Shown here one piece after another: positions 24,780 to 34,802 of a stretch of 64,000 bases of DNA (the stretch's first letter is position 1; each line of letters opens with the position of its first letter). This stretch comes from Rhizobium grahamii (GTDB lineage Bacteria; Pseudomonadota; Alphaproteobacteria; Rhizobiales; Rhizobiaceae): NCBI RefSeq assembly GCF_009498215.1, contig NZ_CP043498.1:2758501-2822500 (forward strand), written 5' to 3'. Under the pieces are notes generated by a model, which searched no databases, was not told the origin of the DNA, and saw only the letters and a program-made list of their open reading frames with translations. A program made the position numbers and the translations under genes.

Positions 24780-24986
24780 ATGGAAAAACTGGTAGTCCGA
24801 TCAAGAAGGGTTGCTGAGCTTCAATACCATGAAGCAAAGCGGAGTCTGACCATTGTCTACCGCAGCGGAAAATCCCGACCGCTCGGCGGCATCGACCGAA
24901 ACATGGTCCTGAAGCTGATTTCACAACTCGCGCGCAAGAATGCTGCCTTCATGGCCTGCCTGTCAGAGATCGCCATCGTTCTCTAG
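24780..24986 (+). CDS. Small KTSC-like hypothetical protein, 68 residues
   Basis: The pattern VAELQYHEAKRSLTIVYRSGKSRPLGG followed by a helix (VLKLISQLARKNAAFM) recalls the KTSC domain (V-x-Y-x5-L-x-V-x-F-x-x-G), usually a small RNA-associated or unknown-function domain. No clear ribosome binding site. A short upstream frame ending at 24795 overlaps its start and might couple translation, but that frame itself is not convincing. Confidence 0.5.
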   Translation: MEKLVVRSRRVAELQYHEAKRSLTIVYRSGKSRPLGGIDRNMVLKLISQLARKNAAFMACLSEIAIVL

Positions 24987-25062
24987 AGCCCGTTCTTTCG
25001 CAGGCGACCTCCTCGCCGATCCAATTCGCATTGGCGGCCTTTCGCATTTCCGGCCCGGAAGC

Positions 25063-25093
25063 GAAAAGGCCGGCGATGTCTCCATCGCCGGCC
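25063..25093 (-). terminator. Rho-independent terminator of the tct operon
   Basis: Reverse strand: 11-bp stem GGCCGGCGATG/CATCGCCGGCC, loop GAGA, then TTTTCGC, 32 bases beyond the tctA stop. Confidence 0.85.
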
Positions 25094-25124
25094 ACAGTTG
25101 AGGGGTTCGGGCAGTCTTTTTATT

Positions 25125-26642
<1,518 letters not shown>

Positions 26643-26653
26643 CGCATCCAATC

Positions 26654-27145
26654 CTAGAAGAAGATGTGTTCGAACGGCCCGGCAGGCAGGGTCAGCTGCA
26701 GGAGCTTCGCGAAGATCACCCAGACGACGAAGCTGAAGACGATGCCCGCAGGGATCGTGATCCAGAGCTTGCGGCGTCCGAAGCCGGCGGCCGTGAAGGC
26801 AAACAGAACACCTGTCGCGATCGAGAAGCCTGCCGTCTTGAGAAGCAGCATCTGCGCGGCAAGGCCGGCGACGATCCAGACCACCGGCGCGACCTCCTGA
26901 TGCTCGCGCTCGGGAAACTCCCCGCGCCAAGCTTCGAAGATCGTCCAGATGCCGAGACCGATCAGCCCGAAGGCGACGACCTTGGGCGCGGTTGACGGAC
27001 CGATGCGGTCATATTGTGCGATGGCGCGCATATGCGAGGCATCCCAGAGCATGACGGCGGCAACGGCGAAAAGACAGATGGCAATGGTGAGCGCCGCCCA
27101 ATCGGGGCGGCGCTTCGTTGCCAAGGGTTCGTTACCCTTGCTCAT
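26654..27145 (-). CDS. tctB: Tripartite tricarboxylate transporter, small permease subunit
   Basis: 163 residues with four membrane segments, matching TctB (PF07331 type): [19 protein letters not shown] and a C-terminal helix pair. Required partner of TctA. Its ATG overlaps the tctC stop (ATGA). Confidence 0.92.
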   Translation of the reverse strand: MSKGNEPLATKRRPDWAALTIAICLFAVAAVMLWDASHMRAIAQYDRIGPSTAPKVVAFGLIGLGIWTIFEAWRGEFPEREHQEVAPVVWIVAGLAAQMLLLKTAGFSIATGVLFAFTAAGFGRRKLWITIPAGIVFSFVVWVIFAKLLQLTLPAGPFEHIFF

Positions 27146-28086
27146 TGAACAAGTCCGATCTCTTTGAGGATACCTTCGGTGGCCGAAACGTCCTTGTCCA
27201 GCTGCGCCTTGAAGGCATCGCCGGCGAGGTAGGTGTTCGCCCAGCCCTTGGTCTTCAGGATTTCCTGCCAGCCTTCGGACTTCGAAAGCTTGTCGAAATC
27301 GGCGGTGATCTGAGCCGTCTGCTCGGCCGAGAGACCGGGGGCGGCGGCAACCATGCGCCAGTTCTCGACGGCGACATCGAGGCCGGATTCCTTCAACGTC
27401 GGAGCGTCGACGCCGTCGATGCGCTTTTCGCTCGAAACGGCCAGAAGCCGCAGCTGGCCAGCCTTTACCTGCGATTCGAACTCGCCGTAGCCGGAAATGC
27501 CGGCAGTCACCTGCCCACCGAGAATAGCGGCCAGCGCTTCGCCGCCGCCGGAGAAGGCCACATAGTTGATCTTCGTCGGATCGACGCCGGCAGCCTTGGC
27601 GATCAGGCCAACCGCGATGTGATCGGTACCGCCGGCCGAACCGCCGCCCCAGGAAACCGAGCCCGGATCCTGCTTCAGCTTGGCCACGAGATCGGCGATT
27701 GTCTTGATGTCGGAGGCAGCCGGCACAACAATCGCCTCATACTCGCCGGTGAGGCGGGCGATCGGCGTGACGTCCTTCAGCGTGACCGGCGACTTGTTGG
27801 TCAGGATGGCGCCGACCATGACGTAGCCGCCGACGATCAGGGCATTCGGGTTGCCGTTGTTCTGGCCGGTGAACTGCGCGAGACCGATGGTGCCGCCGGC
27901 GCCCGGAACGTTCTGAACCTGAACGTTGCCCGAGATTCCTTCCTTCTGCATGACCGTCTGCAGTGAGCGGGCCGTCTGGTCCCAGCCGCCGCCGGGTGCG
28001 GCAGGCGCCATGATCGTGTAGTCGGCGGCATAAGCCGGCAGCGCGACGGCAGCCGCGAAAATGGTTGTAAGAAGAGTATGCTTCAC
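27142..28086 (-). CDS. tctC: Tricarboxylate-binding periplasmic protein
   Basis: 314 residues, BUG/TctC family solute-binding protein. Signal peptide VKHTLLTTIFAAAVALPAYA, then YTIMAPAAPGGGWDQTARSLQ, the substrate-binding P-G-G-x-W-D loop, and NVPGAGGTIGL. The start is a GTG 8 bases after GGAGG; an ATG lies much further upstream without a binding site. First gene of tctC-tctB-tctA. The substrate may be citrate; the family also takes other carboxylates. Confidence 0.94.
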   Translation of the reverse strand: MKHTLLTTIFAAAVALPAYAADYTIMAPAAPGGGWDQTARSLQTVMQKEGISGNVQVQNVPGAGGTIGLAQFTGQNNGNPNALIVGGYVMVGAILTNKSPVTLKDVTPIARLTGEYEAIVVPAASDIKTIADLVAKLKQDPGSVSWGGGSAGGTDHIAVGLIAKAAGVDPTKINYVAFSGGGEALAAILGGQVTAGISGYGEFESQVKAGQLRLLAVSSEKRIDGVDAPTLKESGLDVAVENWRMVAAAPGLSAEQTAQITADFDKLSKSEGWQEILKTKGWANTYLAGDAFKAQLDKDVSATEGILKEIGLVQ

Positions 28087-28391
28087 GAGTGTGTCCTCCG
28101 TGGGCGCGACTGAGAAACCGCGCATTGTTCTCGATGGAATCGGGAAGGACACCGCAGACGGACTCCAAGGTCCGATATGGCTGGCAGGCTCCTCCCGAAA
28201 CTTCACCTCTCCGCCTCCACGGAGCTGAAGTTCATGAGAGCCGACCACAACAAGCTGTCATTTAGCTGACATCGGCACGGACATCGCTCACAAGGACACT
28301 TTTTCGCCGCAGTTAAACCTCGCGTGGAAAAGTTCCGATCGTGTGGAACCAGGCGATCTCTCGCGCGTTGTCGCGCTGGGAGGATTGCGCC

Positions 28392-28580
28392 ATGAGTTCT
28401 CACATCGACGCCACCAAGATCGAAAACGACAGCTTGCGCCAGGTCTGGAGCGTGAGTGAGTTCGCGCGCCGCCATCGCCTCGATGCGGACGAAGAGAAGC
28501 GTCTCACCGCGCTTTTCGGGTTGTTCGCGACCAAACAGGAACTGCTGGCAAACGCTCAGCGGCCCTGCCAATTCCGCTAA
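28392..28580 (+). CDS. Small helical hypothetical protein, 62 residues
   Basis: GGGAGG lies 8 bases before the ATG. MSSHIDATKIENDSLRQVW... contains a helix-turn-helix-like FARRHRLDADEEKRLTALFGLFAT. The pattern is found in short conserved rhizobial proteins near iron or transport genes. Not further assignable. It lies divergently from tctC and converges on the ABC binding-protein gene 12 bases downstream. Confidence 0.65.
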   Translation: MSSHIDATKIENDSLRQVWSVSEFARRHRLDADEEKRLTALFGLFATKQELLANAQRPCQFR

Positions 28581-28592
28581 AGTCGCCAGCCA

Positions 28593-29657
28593 TTATTGCG
28601 TGCGAAGCACTTCGTTCCAGTGGGCAATCAGCCGCGCGCGCTTCACCTGGTCCAGATAGACCATCAGCCCGGGGCTAACAGGCACGGGCCTTAGTTGCGC
28701 ACCAAGAAGTTCCTGCATCGTGTTGGCGGTATTCTCGCCGGCAACCTCGGGGCTGACGGCCGGGATCTGCAGTTCCCGCGCCATGATCGTCTGCCCCTCC
28801 TTCGACATGAAGAAGGAGAGATACCGGCGCCCGAGCTCCGGGTTGGAAGCCGCTTGCGGTACCAGACCGATGCGCGACATCACCACTGTATAATCCTTCG
28901 GCAGCACGATCCCGACCTCGGGATGGCGCTTGGCCCAGTCGGCGGCATAGGAGCCGAGAATATTGTAGCCGAGCACGAAACGACCATCCGAGACGCGCTC
29001 GAGAATGGCCGAACTCGTCGAATAGAGCTTCACGCCCGCCGCGCCCATCGCTCCAATCACTGACCAGATATCGCCGAACTGCTCCTGGTCGCGGGCCATG
29101 AACAGGAAGCCGACGCCGGAGCGCTCGATATCATACGTGCCGATCCGCCCGTGCACGGCATCGCCCTTGCGCCTGAGATAATCGACGAATTCCGCTCGCG
29201 TGCTCGGCGGCGGTTCATCGACGAAGCTCGGCTTGTGATAGACGAAGACGGCGGGCTCGAACGTCAACGCATAGGCGGTGTTGCGCCAGTTGGCCCATTT
29301 CGGCCACAGCCCGCTCATCGGCAGGTTGCTGACCTGGGCATAGCCATCATTGGAGAGCTTGACCTGCAGGTCCATCGCCGACGAAAAAGCGAAATCCGCC
29401 GTCGGCTTGCCGGCGTCCGTTTCGCGCACGATCCGGTCGTAGATTTCCCCCGTCAGCATATCCTCGTAGCGCACCGCGACATCGGGATTGGCTTGCTGAA
29501 ACCCCTGGATCATCGGCTGAGCCAAAGGCTCGTCCAGCGAGGAATAGACGACGAGCACGGGCGCGCCCTCATTCCCCGACACGGCCGGATAGAAAACCGG
29601 ATCCGCGACGGCAAAGCCCGGCCACAGCATCAGCAACAGAATGAATGCTCTCCTCAT
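28593..29657 (-). CDS. ABC transporter substrate-binding protein (iron/spermidine-type, class II)
   Basis: About 354 residues. Signal peptide MRRAFILLLMLWPGFAVA, then VLVVYSSLDEPLAQPMIQGFQ, typical of Fbp/extracellular solute-binding protein family 1. It has no cognate permease or ATPase within this window. Such orphan binding proteins are often found with TctDE-type two-component systems and may feed them as sensors. The start is uncertain, since an ATG nine codons upstream is possible; neither has a good ribosome binding site. Confidence 0.85.
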   Translation of the reverse strand: MRRAFILLLMLWPGFAVADPVFYPAVSGNEGAPVLVVYSSLDEPLAQPMIQGFQQANPDVAVRYEDMLTGEIYDRIVRETDAGKPTADFAFSSAMDLQVKLSNDGYAQVSNLPMSGLWPKWANWRNTAYALTFEPAVFVYHKPSFVDEPPPSTRAEFVDYLRRKGDAVHGRIGTYDIERSGVGFLFMARDQEQFGDIWSVIGAMGAAGVKLYSTSSAILERVSDGRFVLGYNILGSYAADWAKRHPEVGIVLPKDYTVVMSRIGLVPQAASNPELGRRYLSFFMSKEGQTIMARELQIPAVSPEVAGENTANTMQELLGAQLRPVPVSPGLMVYLDQVKRARLIAHWNEVLRTQ

Positions 29658-29703
29658 GCATCGACAATGCATCAGGCGCGGCATGGGCGCAAGAAAGGCC
29701 GCC

Positions 29704-30768
29704 TCAGGCGTGCGGCGCCACGATATTGGTTAGGACCAGCCCGGTAACGACCCCGACGCTGACGAGGCCATAGCCGAGGCACATCGCCAGCCTGCCGCGC
29801 TCCGGCGTAAAGATATCGCCACGTACCGCCAGGATACGTCGATCCACCCACTGATAGAGCGCCGCCGCGATGCCGAGGTTGAGCACGGCGGACAACACGT
29901 GCCGCAGGATCGATGCCTTCAGGCCGAAAGGCCCCAGGACCGCATTGGCCGCGAACACGCCGATCCAGTGGTTGAGGTAGAGCGGATAGGACATGCCGCC
30001 GAGAAACCGTCCCATGAAGAGAGGCTTTCCGGGAACGGCAAGCAGCATGACGATGCAGATCGCCAGCAAGGGCGCCCATGCCTCGTAGCTCAACCCTTCG
30101 AACAGGGCCGACGAAAAGATCAGCACGCCGCCGAACGACATCACCCGGGCCGGCGTGAAGGAATGAATATGGCCGAAGCGCCTCGCCGAAACCGCCGCAA
30201 ACACACCGAACACGATGCTGGCATAGAGATCGCACCACCAGGCAGTCGCCGCAAGGACGGCCCACAGTAGCGGGGAACGCCCGAACGGTCGGATCATCAC
30301 CAGCAGGAAGGGGGCGACGAGATAAAACTGTTCTTCGGCGTCGACGCTCCAGAAATGGTTGCCGGTGCCCTGCAGCGGCATCGCATTGACAAATTCGGCG
30401 AGTTGCTGCGTTCCGAACAGATTATAGACGAAGCTCGCCTTGTAGAAGACGATCTCCAGCCATTTGAACGTCAGATGGTCCTTCAGCAGGCTCACGCTGA
30501 CCAGAAGGGCGAGTGTGATGAAATAAGGTATCCAGATGCGCATCGCTCTGTTGAAATAAAAGCGCGGCAGTTCGCGGCTCGACATATCGATCAACAGGCC
30601 GCCGATCAGCCAGCCGCTGAGAGCGAAGAAGACCTGAACAGCGAAGTTCCCGCTCTGGTTCCAATCCAGAACTCCGTCGTGCCAAAGCATGACGACAACA
30701 GCTAGAAAAATCCTGAGATAATCAAACAAGGGATAGTATTTCTGCTCGGAACCCGACTGACTTGCCAT
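29704..30768 (-). CDS. Acyltransferase family 3 (OafA/YrhL-like) membrane protein
   Basis: 354 residues, about ten membrane segments. The N-terminal family block YPLFDYLRIFLAVVVMLWHDG carries the conserved Arg/His, and WSVDAEEQFYLVAP is the diagnostic E-x-x-F-Y loop. These enzymes O-acylate surface sugars such as lipopolysaccharide, exopolysaccharide or Nod factors (NodX type). CGAGG lies 6 bases before the ATG. Its substrate is unknown; no polysaccharide genes are adjacent. Confidence 0.9.
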   Translation of the reverse strand: MASQSGSEQKYYPLFDYLRIFLAVVVMLWHDGVLDWNQSGNFAVQVFFALSGWLIGGLLIDMSSRELPRFYFNRAMRIWIPYFITLALLVSVSLLKDHLTFKWLEIVFYKASFVYNLFGTQQLAEFVNAMPLQGTGNHFWSVDAEEQFYLVAPFLLVMIRPFGRSPLLWAVLAATAWWCDLYASIVFGVFAAVSARRFGHIHSFTPARVMSFGGVLIFSSALFEGLSYEAWAPLLAICIVMLLAVPGKPLFMGRFLGGMSYPLYLNHWIGVFAANAVLGPFGLKASILRHVLSAVLNLGIAAALYQWVDRRILAVRGDIFTPERGRLAMCLGYGLVSVGVVTGLVLTNIVAPHA

Positions 30769-31012
30769 TCAACGCCTCGAAACCATGAAGTACGCTTGCA
30801 CTCGAACTTCGAGTCTTATGGGACCGTCCGAGGATTGCCACACGGGAAATTGGATGAAGCGCCCTACGTCGGGAGACGCATACCTCGTTATTAGAGCAGC
30901 GGCATTTCAGCAGATGAGCCTGTGGAATATCCGAATGGACATCTGGTAACCGGCACCCTCGTCGGTGACGACAAAACACGTTAGAGTTTGGCGGTTTCGA
31001 TCGGAGGACGCC

Positions 31013-32863
31013 TTGGAACGACGTTTGACCGCCATTCTTGCCGCCGATGTGGTTGGCTACAGCAGGCTGATGGGCATCGACGAGGCCGGCACGCTGAAGG
31101 CCGTCAACCGTCACCGCGTCGAGCTGATCGAACCGGCGATCGCCCGCCATCGCGGCCGGCTGGTCAAGTTGCTCGGCGATGGGCTGCTGGCGGAATTCGG
31201 CAGCGTCGTCAACGCGGTCGCCTGCGCTGTCGACATCCAGCGGGGCATCACGCTCAATAATGAACAGGTACCGGAAGAGCGCCGCATCCGCTTTCGCATC
31301 GGCGTCAACCTCGGCGACGTCATCGTCGAGAACGGCGATATCTTCGGCGATGGCGTCAATGTCGCGGCAAGGCTGGAGGCCGTGGCCGAACCCGGCGGCA
31401 TCGCGGTCTCGTCCTCGGTGCGCGACCATGTCGGCGGCCGGCTCGATCTCGGCTTCGACGATCGCGGCCGACAGACACTGAAGAACATCCAGCAACAGGT
31501 CCACGTCTACGCCGTGCGCTTCGACCGGCCCGGCGACGCCAGCAATGGTGCGCCGGAAATGCCCGTCAACGATGATCGCTCGATCGTCGTGCTCCCCTTC
31601 ACCAACATGAGCGACGATCCCGACCAGGAATACTTCTCCGATGGCCTAACCGAGGACATCATCACCGATCTGTCGAAGATCTCCGGCCTGCTGGTGACCC
31701 CGCGCAACACCACTTTCGCCTACAAGGGTCGCAGCGTGAAGATCGGCCAGATCGCCCGCGAGCTTTCCGTGCGCTATGTCCTGCAGGGCAGCGTTCGCAA
31801 ATCGGGTACGCGCGTGCGCATCAGCGCGCAGATGATCGACGCCAGCAACGAGGACCACCTCTGGGCCGATCGCTATGACCGGGACCTCACCGATATTTTC
31901 GCCATACAGGATGAGATCGCCCATGCGATCGTCGGCCAGCTGAAGATCAAGATGCGGCCGGAGGAAGTGCGCGCGCTCGAAAGCGATCCCACCACCAATG
32001 TCGAGGCCTACACCTACTATCTGCGCGGCCGTAAGTTCGCCCGCTCCATGACCATGTCCTATCTCGTCATGGCACGGCGCATGTTCTACAAGGCGATCGA
32101 GCTCGATCCGAACTATGCCCGCGCCTATGCCGGCATCGCCGATTGCGATTCCGCCCTCTACATCTGGTACGCCGCGGAACTGCCGATCGGCGAAATTCTG
32201 GAGATGACCGCCAAGGCGATCGCGCTTGATCCCGAGCTCGCCGAGGCCCACGCCGCCCGCGCCATCGCGCTTCATCACAGCGACCGCGACGAAGAGGCAG
32301 ACGTCTACTTTGCCCGCGCGCTGGCCCTCGATCCCAATCTCTTCGAGGCCAATTTTCACTTCGCCCACCGCCTGTTCAAGCGCGGCCAGTTCAACGATGC
32401 GATCGTCTATTTCGAGCGTTCGGCAGCGCTCTACACCGATGATTACGTCTCGCCGGTCCTGCTCGCCGCTGCCTGCCGGTCGCTCGGGCGCACCGGGGAG
32501 GGTCGAAAATGGGCGGCGGAAGGAGCGGCCCGCGCCGAACGTGCCGCCGAACACAACCCCGGCAACTCGGCCCCCATCCACCGCGCAGCCCTTGCCTACG
32601 CGCAGATCGGCGATAACAGACGCGCAATCTCCTGGATCAACCGCGCGCTCGCCATGGACCCGCACGACGTCATCACCCGCTACAACGCCGTCTGCGTCCA
32701 CGCCGTGCTGGGAGAGACCGATCGCGCCATCGAACTCCTGGAGCAATTGCTGCCCAACAGCTCCTCCTACCAGATCGGCTGGTTCGACAACGATTCAGAC
32801 CTCGACAACATCCGCTCCGACCCGCGCTTCATCCGGCTGATGGAAGCGATCGCCCAGCAGTGA
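31013..32863 (+). CDS. Class III adenylate/guanylate cyclase with TolB-like domain and TPR repeats
   Basis: 616 residues from a TTG start (MERRLTAILAADVVGYSRLM) that has GGAGG at 5 bases; a GTG 16 codons upstream lacks one. Cyclase domain about 1-165 with metal Asp12 and Asp56 (LLGDGLLAEF) and FRIGVNLGDVIVENG. A TolB/FlgO-like domain (VVLPFTNMSDDPDQEYFSDGLTEDI) runs about 190-310, then five to six TPR-like helical pairs to the end. Rhizobia have many of this fusion type; the ligand is unknown. Cytoplasmic. Confidence 0.92.
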   Translation: MERRLTAILAADVVGYSRLMGIDEAGTLKAVNRHRVELIEPAIARHRGRLVKLLGDGLLAEFGSVVNAVACAVDIQRGITLNNEQVPEERRIRFRIGVNLGDVIVENGDIFGDGVNVAARLEAVAEPGGIAVSSSVRDHVGGRLDLGFDDRGRQTLKNIQQQVHVYAVRFDRPGDASNGAPEMPVNDDRSIVVLPFTNMSDDPDQEYFSDGLTEDIITDLSKISGLLVTPRNTTFAYKGRSVKIGQIARELSVRYVLQGSVRKSGTRVRISAQMIDASNEDHLWADRYDRDLTDIFAIQDEIAHAIVGQLKIKMRPEEVRALESDPTTNVEAYTYYLRGRKFARSMTMSYLVMARRMFYKAIELDPNYARAYAGIADCDSALYIWYAAELPIGEILEMTAKAIALDPELAEAHAARAIALHHSDRDEEADVYFARALALDPNLFEANFHFAHRLFKRGQFNDAIVYFERSAALYTDDYVSPVLLAAACRSLGRTGEGRKWAAEGAARAERAAEHNPGNSAPIHRAALAYAQIGDNRRAISWINRALAMDPHDVITRYNAVCVHAVLGETDRAIELLEQLLPNSSSYQIGWFDNDSDLDNIRSDPRFIRLMEAIAQQ

Positions 32864-32891
32864 AGCAAACGGACGGCCGATGTGCGAACGC

Positions 32892-33977
32892 TCAAGGCAA
32901 CGGCCGGATCCACGCACCGCTCATGCGCCCGTCATCGGCTAGAACAAAGCGCCACTCCAGATTCTCGTTCTCGAACGTAACGTCGTATACGTCCCAGCCT
33001 TCCGAGGTGACGCCTTTAAAAACATGCCCCTTCAAGGCACCCGCCTTTTCGAGGTCTGCTTTGATTTTCGGCGCCTGCTCACGCGTCGCAGTTGCGAGCC
33101 CCTCAGTCATCTGGTTGAAATCGTACTCGCCTTGAATAGCCTCGCGAATAAGGCCGCGCAGCCGAGCCTCGCTATCCGGCACCGGGCGTTTGTCCTTGAT
33201 CCTATCTTCAAGCTCGGCAGCAATGGCTCGCGCCCGGGCTTCATCTATCCGGAACGCGGTCTGCTCGTAGCCGTTCTGATGCAGGATCAGGCTGCGCGCC
33301 AATCCTCCATCGTCACCCGTAAAACTCAGCTGCGCGGGCACCACGCGATAGAAAAACAGATCATCCTTCTCCGCGAATATCTCCAACGAATCCTGTCCCG
33401 TCAGTTGTGCCGACAGCCCGCCAGGTCGCACAGAAATCGTCATCACGGCGCCGGTTGCAAAACGATAGCAGCCCACATAGCGCGGGTGAAGCGCGGGATC
33501 GGTCGGCACCTCGACGCGTGGGCGCGCTTGTTCATAGCGCCGCCATGCGACGGCGTCGCTGTTATTATCGCTCATGTTTGTCTCCCTTGCTATTCGGATG
33601 ATGTCGTGGATTGCAACCGGCTCGCCCAACGCGATGCGCCGACGCGAAGCCTGGATCAACGCCAGCCCCTCGTCGGCACGCCCACGCAAGGCCATCATTG
33701 CTGCCTCTTGCATAGCCAACGTCCGATCCAGATCCACCGCATGCCCCGCGAGCAGATCGGTAATATGGGCAAGGCTGAGTCCGAGACGTTTCAGGGCAAG
33801 GATCTCGTGCAGCCGCGCGATATCCGACATGCCGTATAAACGCCAATTCTTGCCCGTTCGTCGTGGGCTGATAAGCCGCCGCGTCTCGTAGAGTCGCAGC
33901 GCCCGCACAGTGAGGCCCATCTGTTCCGCGCACTCGGCAGCGGTCAGCCAGCGATTGTCATTGCCTTGCTCGCTCAT
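32892..33977 (-). CDS. MerR family regulator with long C-terminal sensing domain
   Basis: 361 residues, against about 140 for simple MerR proteins. N-terminal winged helix LTAAECAEQMGLTVRALRLYETRRLISP (residues 11-38 or so), a dimerisation helix to about 125, then about 230 residues of a beta-rich domain (PRYVGCYRFATGAVMTISV..., DVYDVTFENENLEWRFVLADDGRMSGAWI) like those seen in beta-lactamase-associated DUF3471-type domains. GGAGG lies 4 bases before the ATG. Converges on the cyclase gene. The ligand is not known. Confidence 0.88.
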   Translation of the reverse strand: MSEQGNDNRWLTAAECAEQMGLTVRALRLYETRRLISPRRTGKNWRLYGMSDIARLHEILALKRLGLSLAHITDLLAGHAVDLDRTLAMQEAAMMALRGRADEGLALIQASRRRIALGEPVAIHDIIRIARETNMSDNNSDAVAWRRYEQARPRVEVPTDPALHPRYVGCYRFATGAVMTISVRPGGLSAQLTGQDSLEIFAEKDDLFFYRVVPAQLSFTGDDGGLARSLILHQNGYEQTAFRIDEARARAIAAELEDRIKDKRPVPDSEARLRGLIREAIQGEYDFNQMTEGLATATREQAPKIKADLEKAGALKGHVFKGVTSEGWDVYDVTFENENLEWRFVLADDGRMSGAWIRPLP

Positions 33978-34124
33978 AGCACCTCCGGCAACTGTTATAG
34001 GCTATGACCTTGGGGCCGGCTCAAGTGCTGCTGCCAACAATTTTGCGACATCTGGCGATCCCCTCTACCCGTGACATCGTCGGCGCCGCCCTATAGTCTT
34101 GGGCGAAAAATCAAGGGAACATCC

Positions 34125-34802
34125 GTGCGCATTCTACTGGTGGAGGACAATATCGCCCTGGCCGACGGGCTTTCGGCGATCCTGCGCGGCACCGGCCATG
34201 CCGTCGACGTCGTGCATGACGGCGCCTCCGCCAATGCCGTGACGGCCGCCGAGAATTTCGATCTCGTCGTGCTCGACCTGAACCTGCCTGAAATGGATGG
34301 CCTTGAGGTGCTGCGTGCCATGCGGGCCCGGCAAAACCAGTCGGCGGTGCTGATCCTGACGGCGCGCGGCACGCCGGAGGAGCGCGTCAAAGGCCTCGAT
34401 CTCGGTGCCGACGACTACCTTATCAAGCCCTTCGATATTGCGGAATTCGAGGCCCGCGTCCGTGTTCTGCTACGCCGTCAGGCCGGTCTGCATTCGGCCA
34501 CCGTCAGTTTCGGCGGCCTTTCGCTCGATCTCAATTCGCGCGCTTTCTTCGCCGGCTCGACGCCGCTCGACATCCCCGCCCGCGAACTCGGCTTGCTCGA
34601 AATCCTCTTCATGCGCGCCGGCAAGGTCGTCGCCAAGGAAGCGATCATCCAGTCGCTGACTGCCTTCGACGACGACATCTCCGCCAATGCCATCGAGCAG
34701 TACGTCAGCCGTCTCAGAAAACGCCTGTCGCCATACGGCCTGACGGTAAAGACCGCGCGCGGCATCGGCTACTATCTCGACAAGCTACCTGAGGCCTCAT
34801 GA
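34125..34802 (+). CDS. OmpR-family response regulator (TctD-like)
   Basis: 225 residues from a GTG after AAGGGAAC. Receiver domain with acidic E7/D8, phospho-Asp51 (LVVLDLNLPEMDG) and K101 region, then a winged-helix DNA-binding domain with the OmpR-type wing (YVSRLRKRL). Its ATGA overlap with the next gene shows translational coupling to the sensor kinase. Closest by pattern to TctD, controlling tricarboxylate uptake. Confidence 0.9.
   Translation: MRILLVEDNIALADGLSAILRGTGHAVDVVHDGASANAVTAAENFDLVVLDLNLPEMDGLEVLRAMRARQNQSAVLILTARGTPEERVKGLDLGADDYLIKPFDIAEFEARVRVLLRRQAGLHSATVSFGGLSLDLNSRAFFAGSTPLDIPARELGLLEILFMRAGKVVAKEAIIQSLTAFDDDISANAIEQYVSRLRKRLSPYGLTVKTARGIGYYLDKLPEAS

Noticed and set aside
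24586..24795. Forward open frame of 69 codons before the KTSC-like gene
   Set aside because: No ribosome binding site at any of its ATGs and no protein-like pattern; at best an upstream reading frame.
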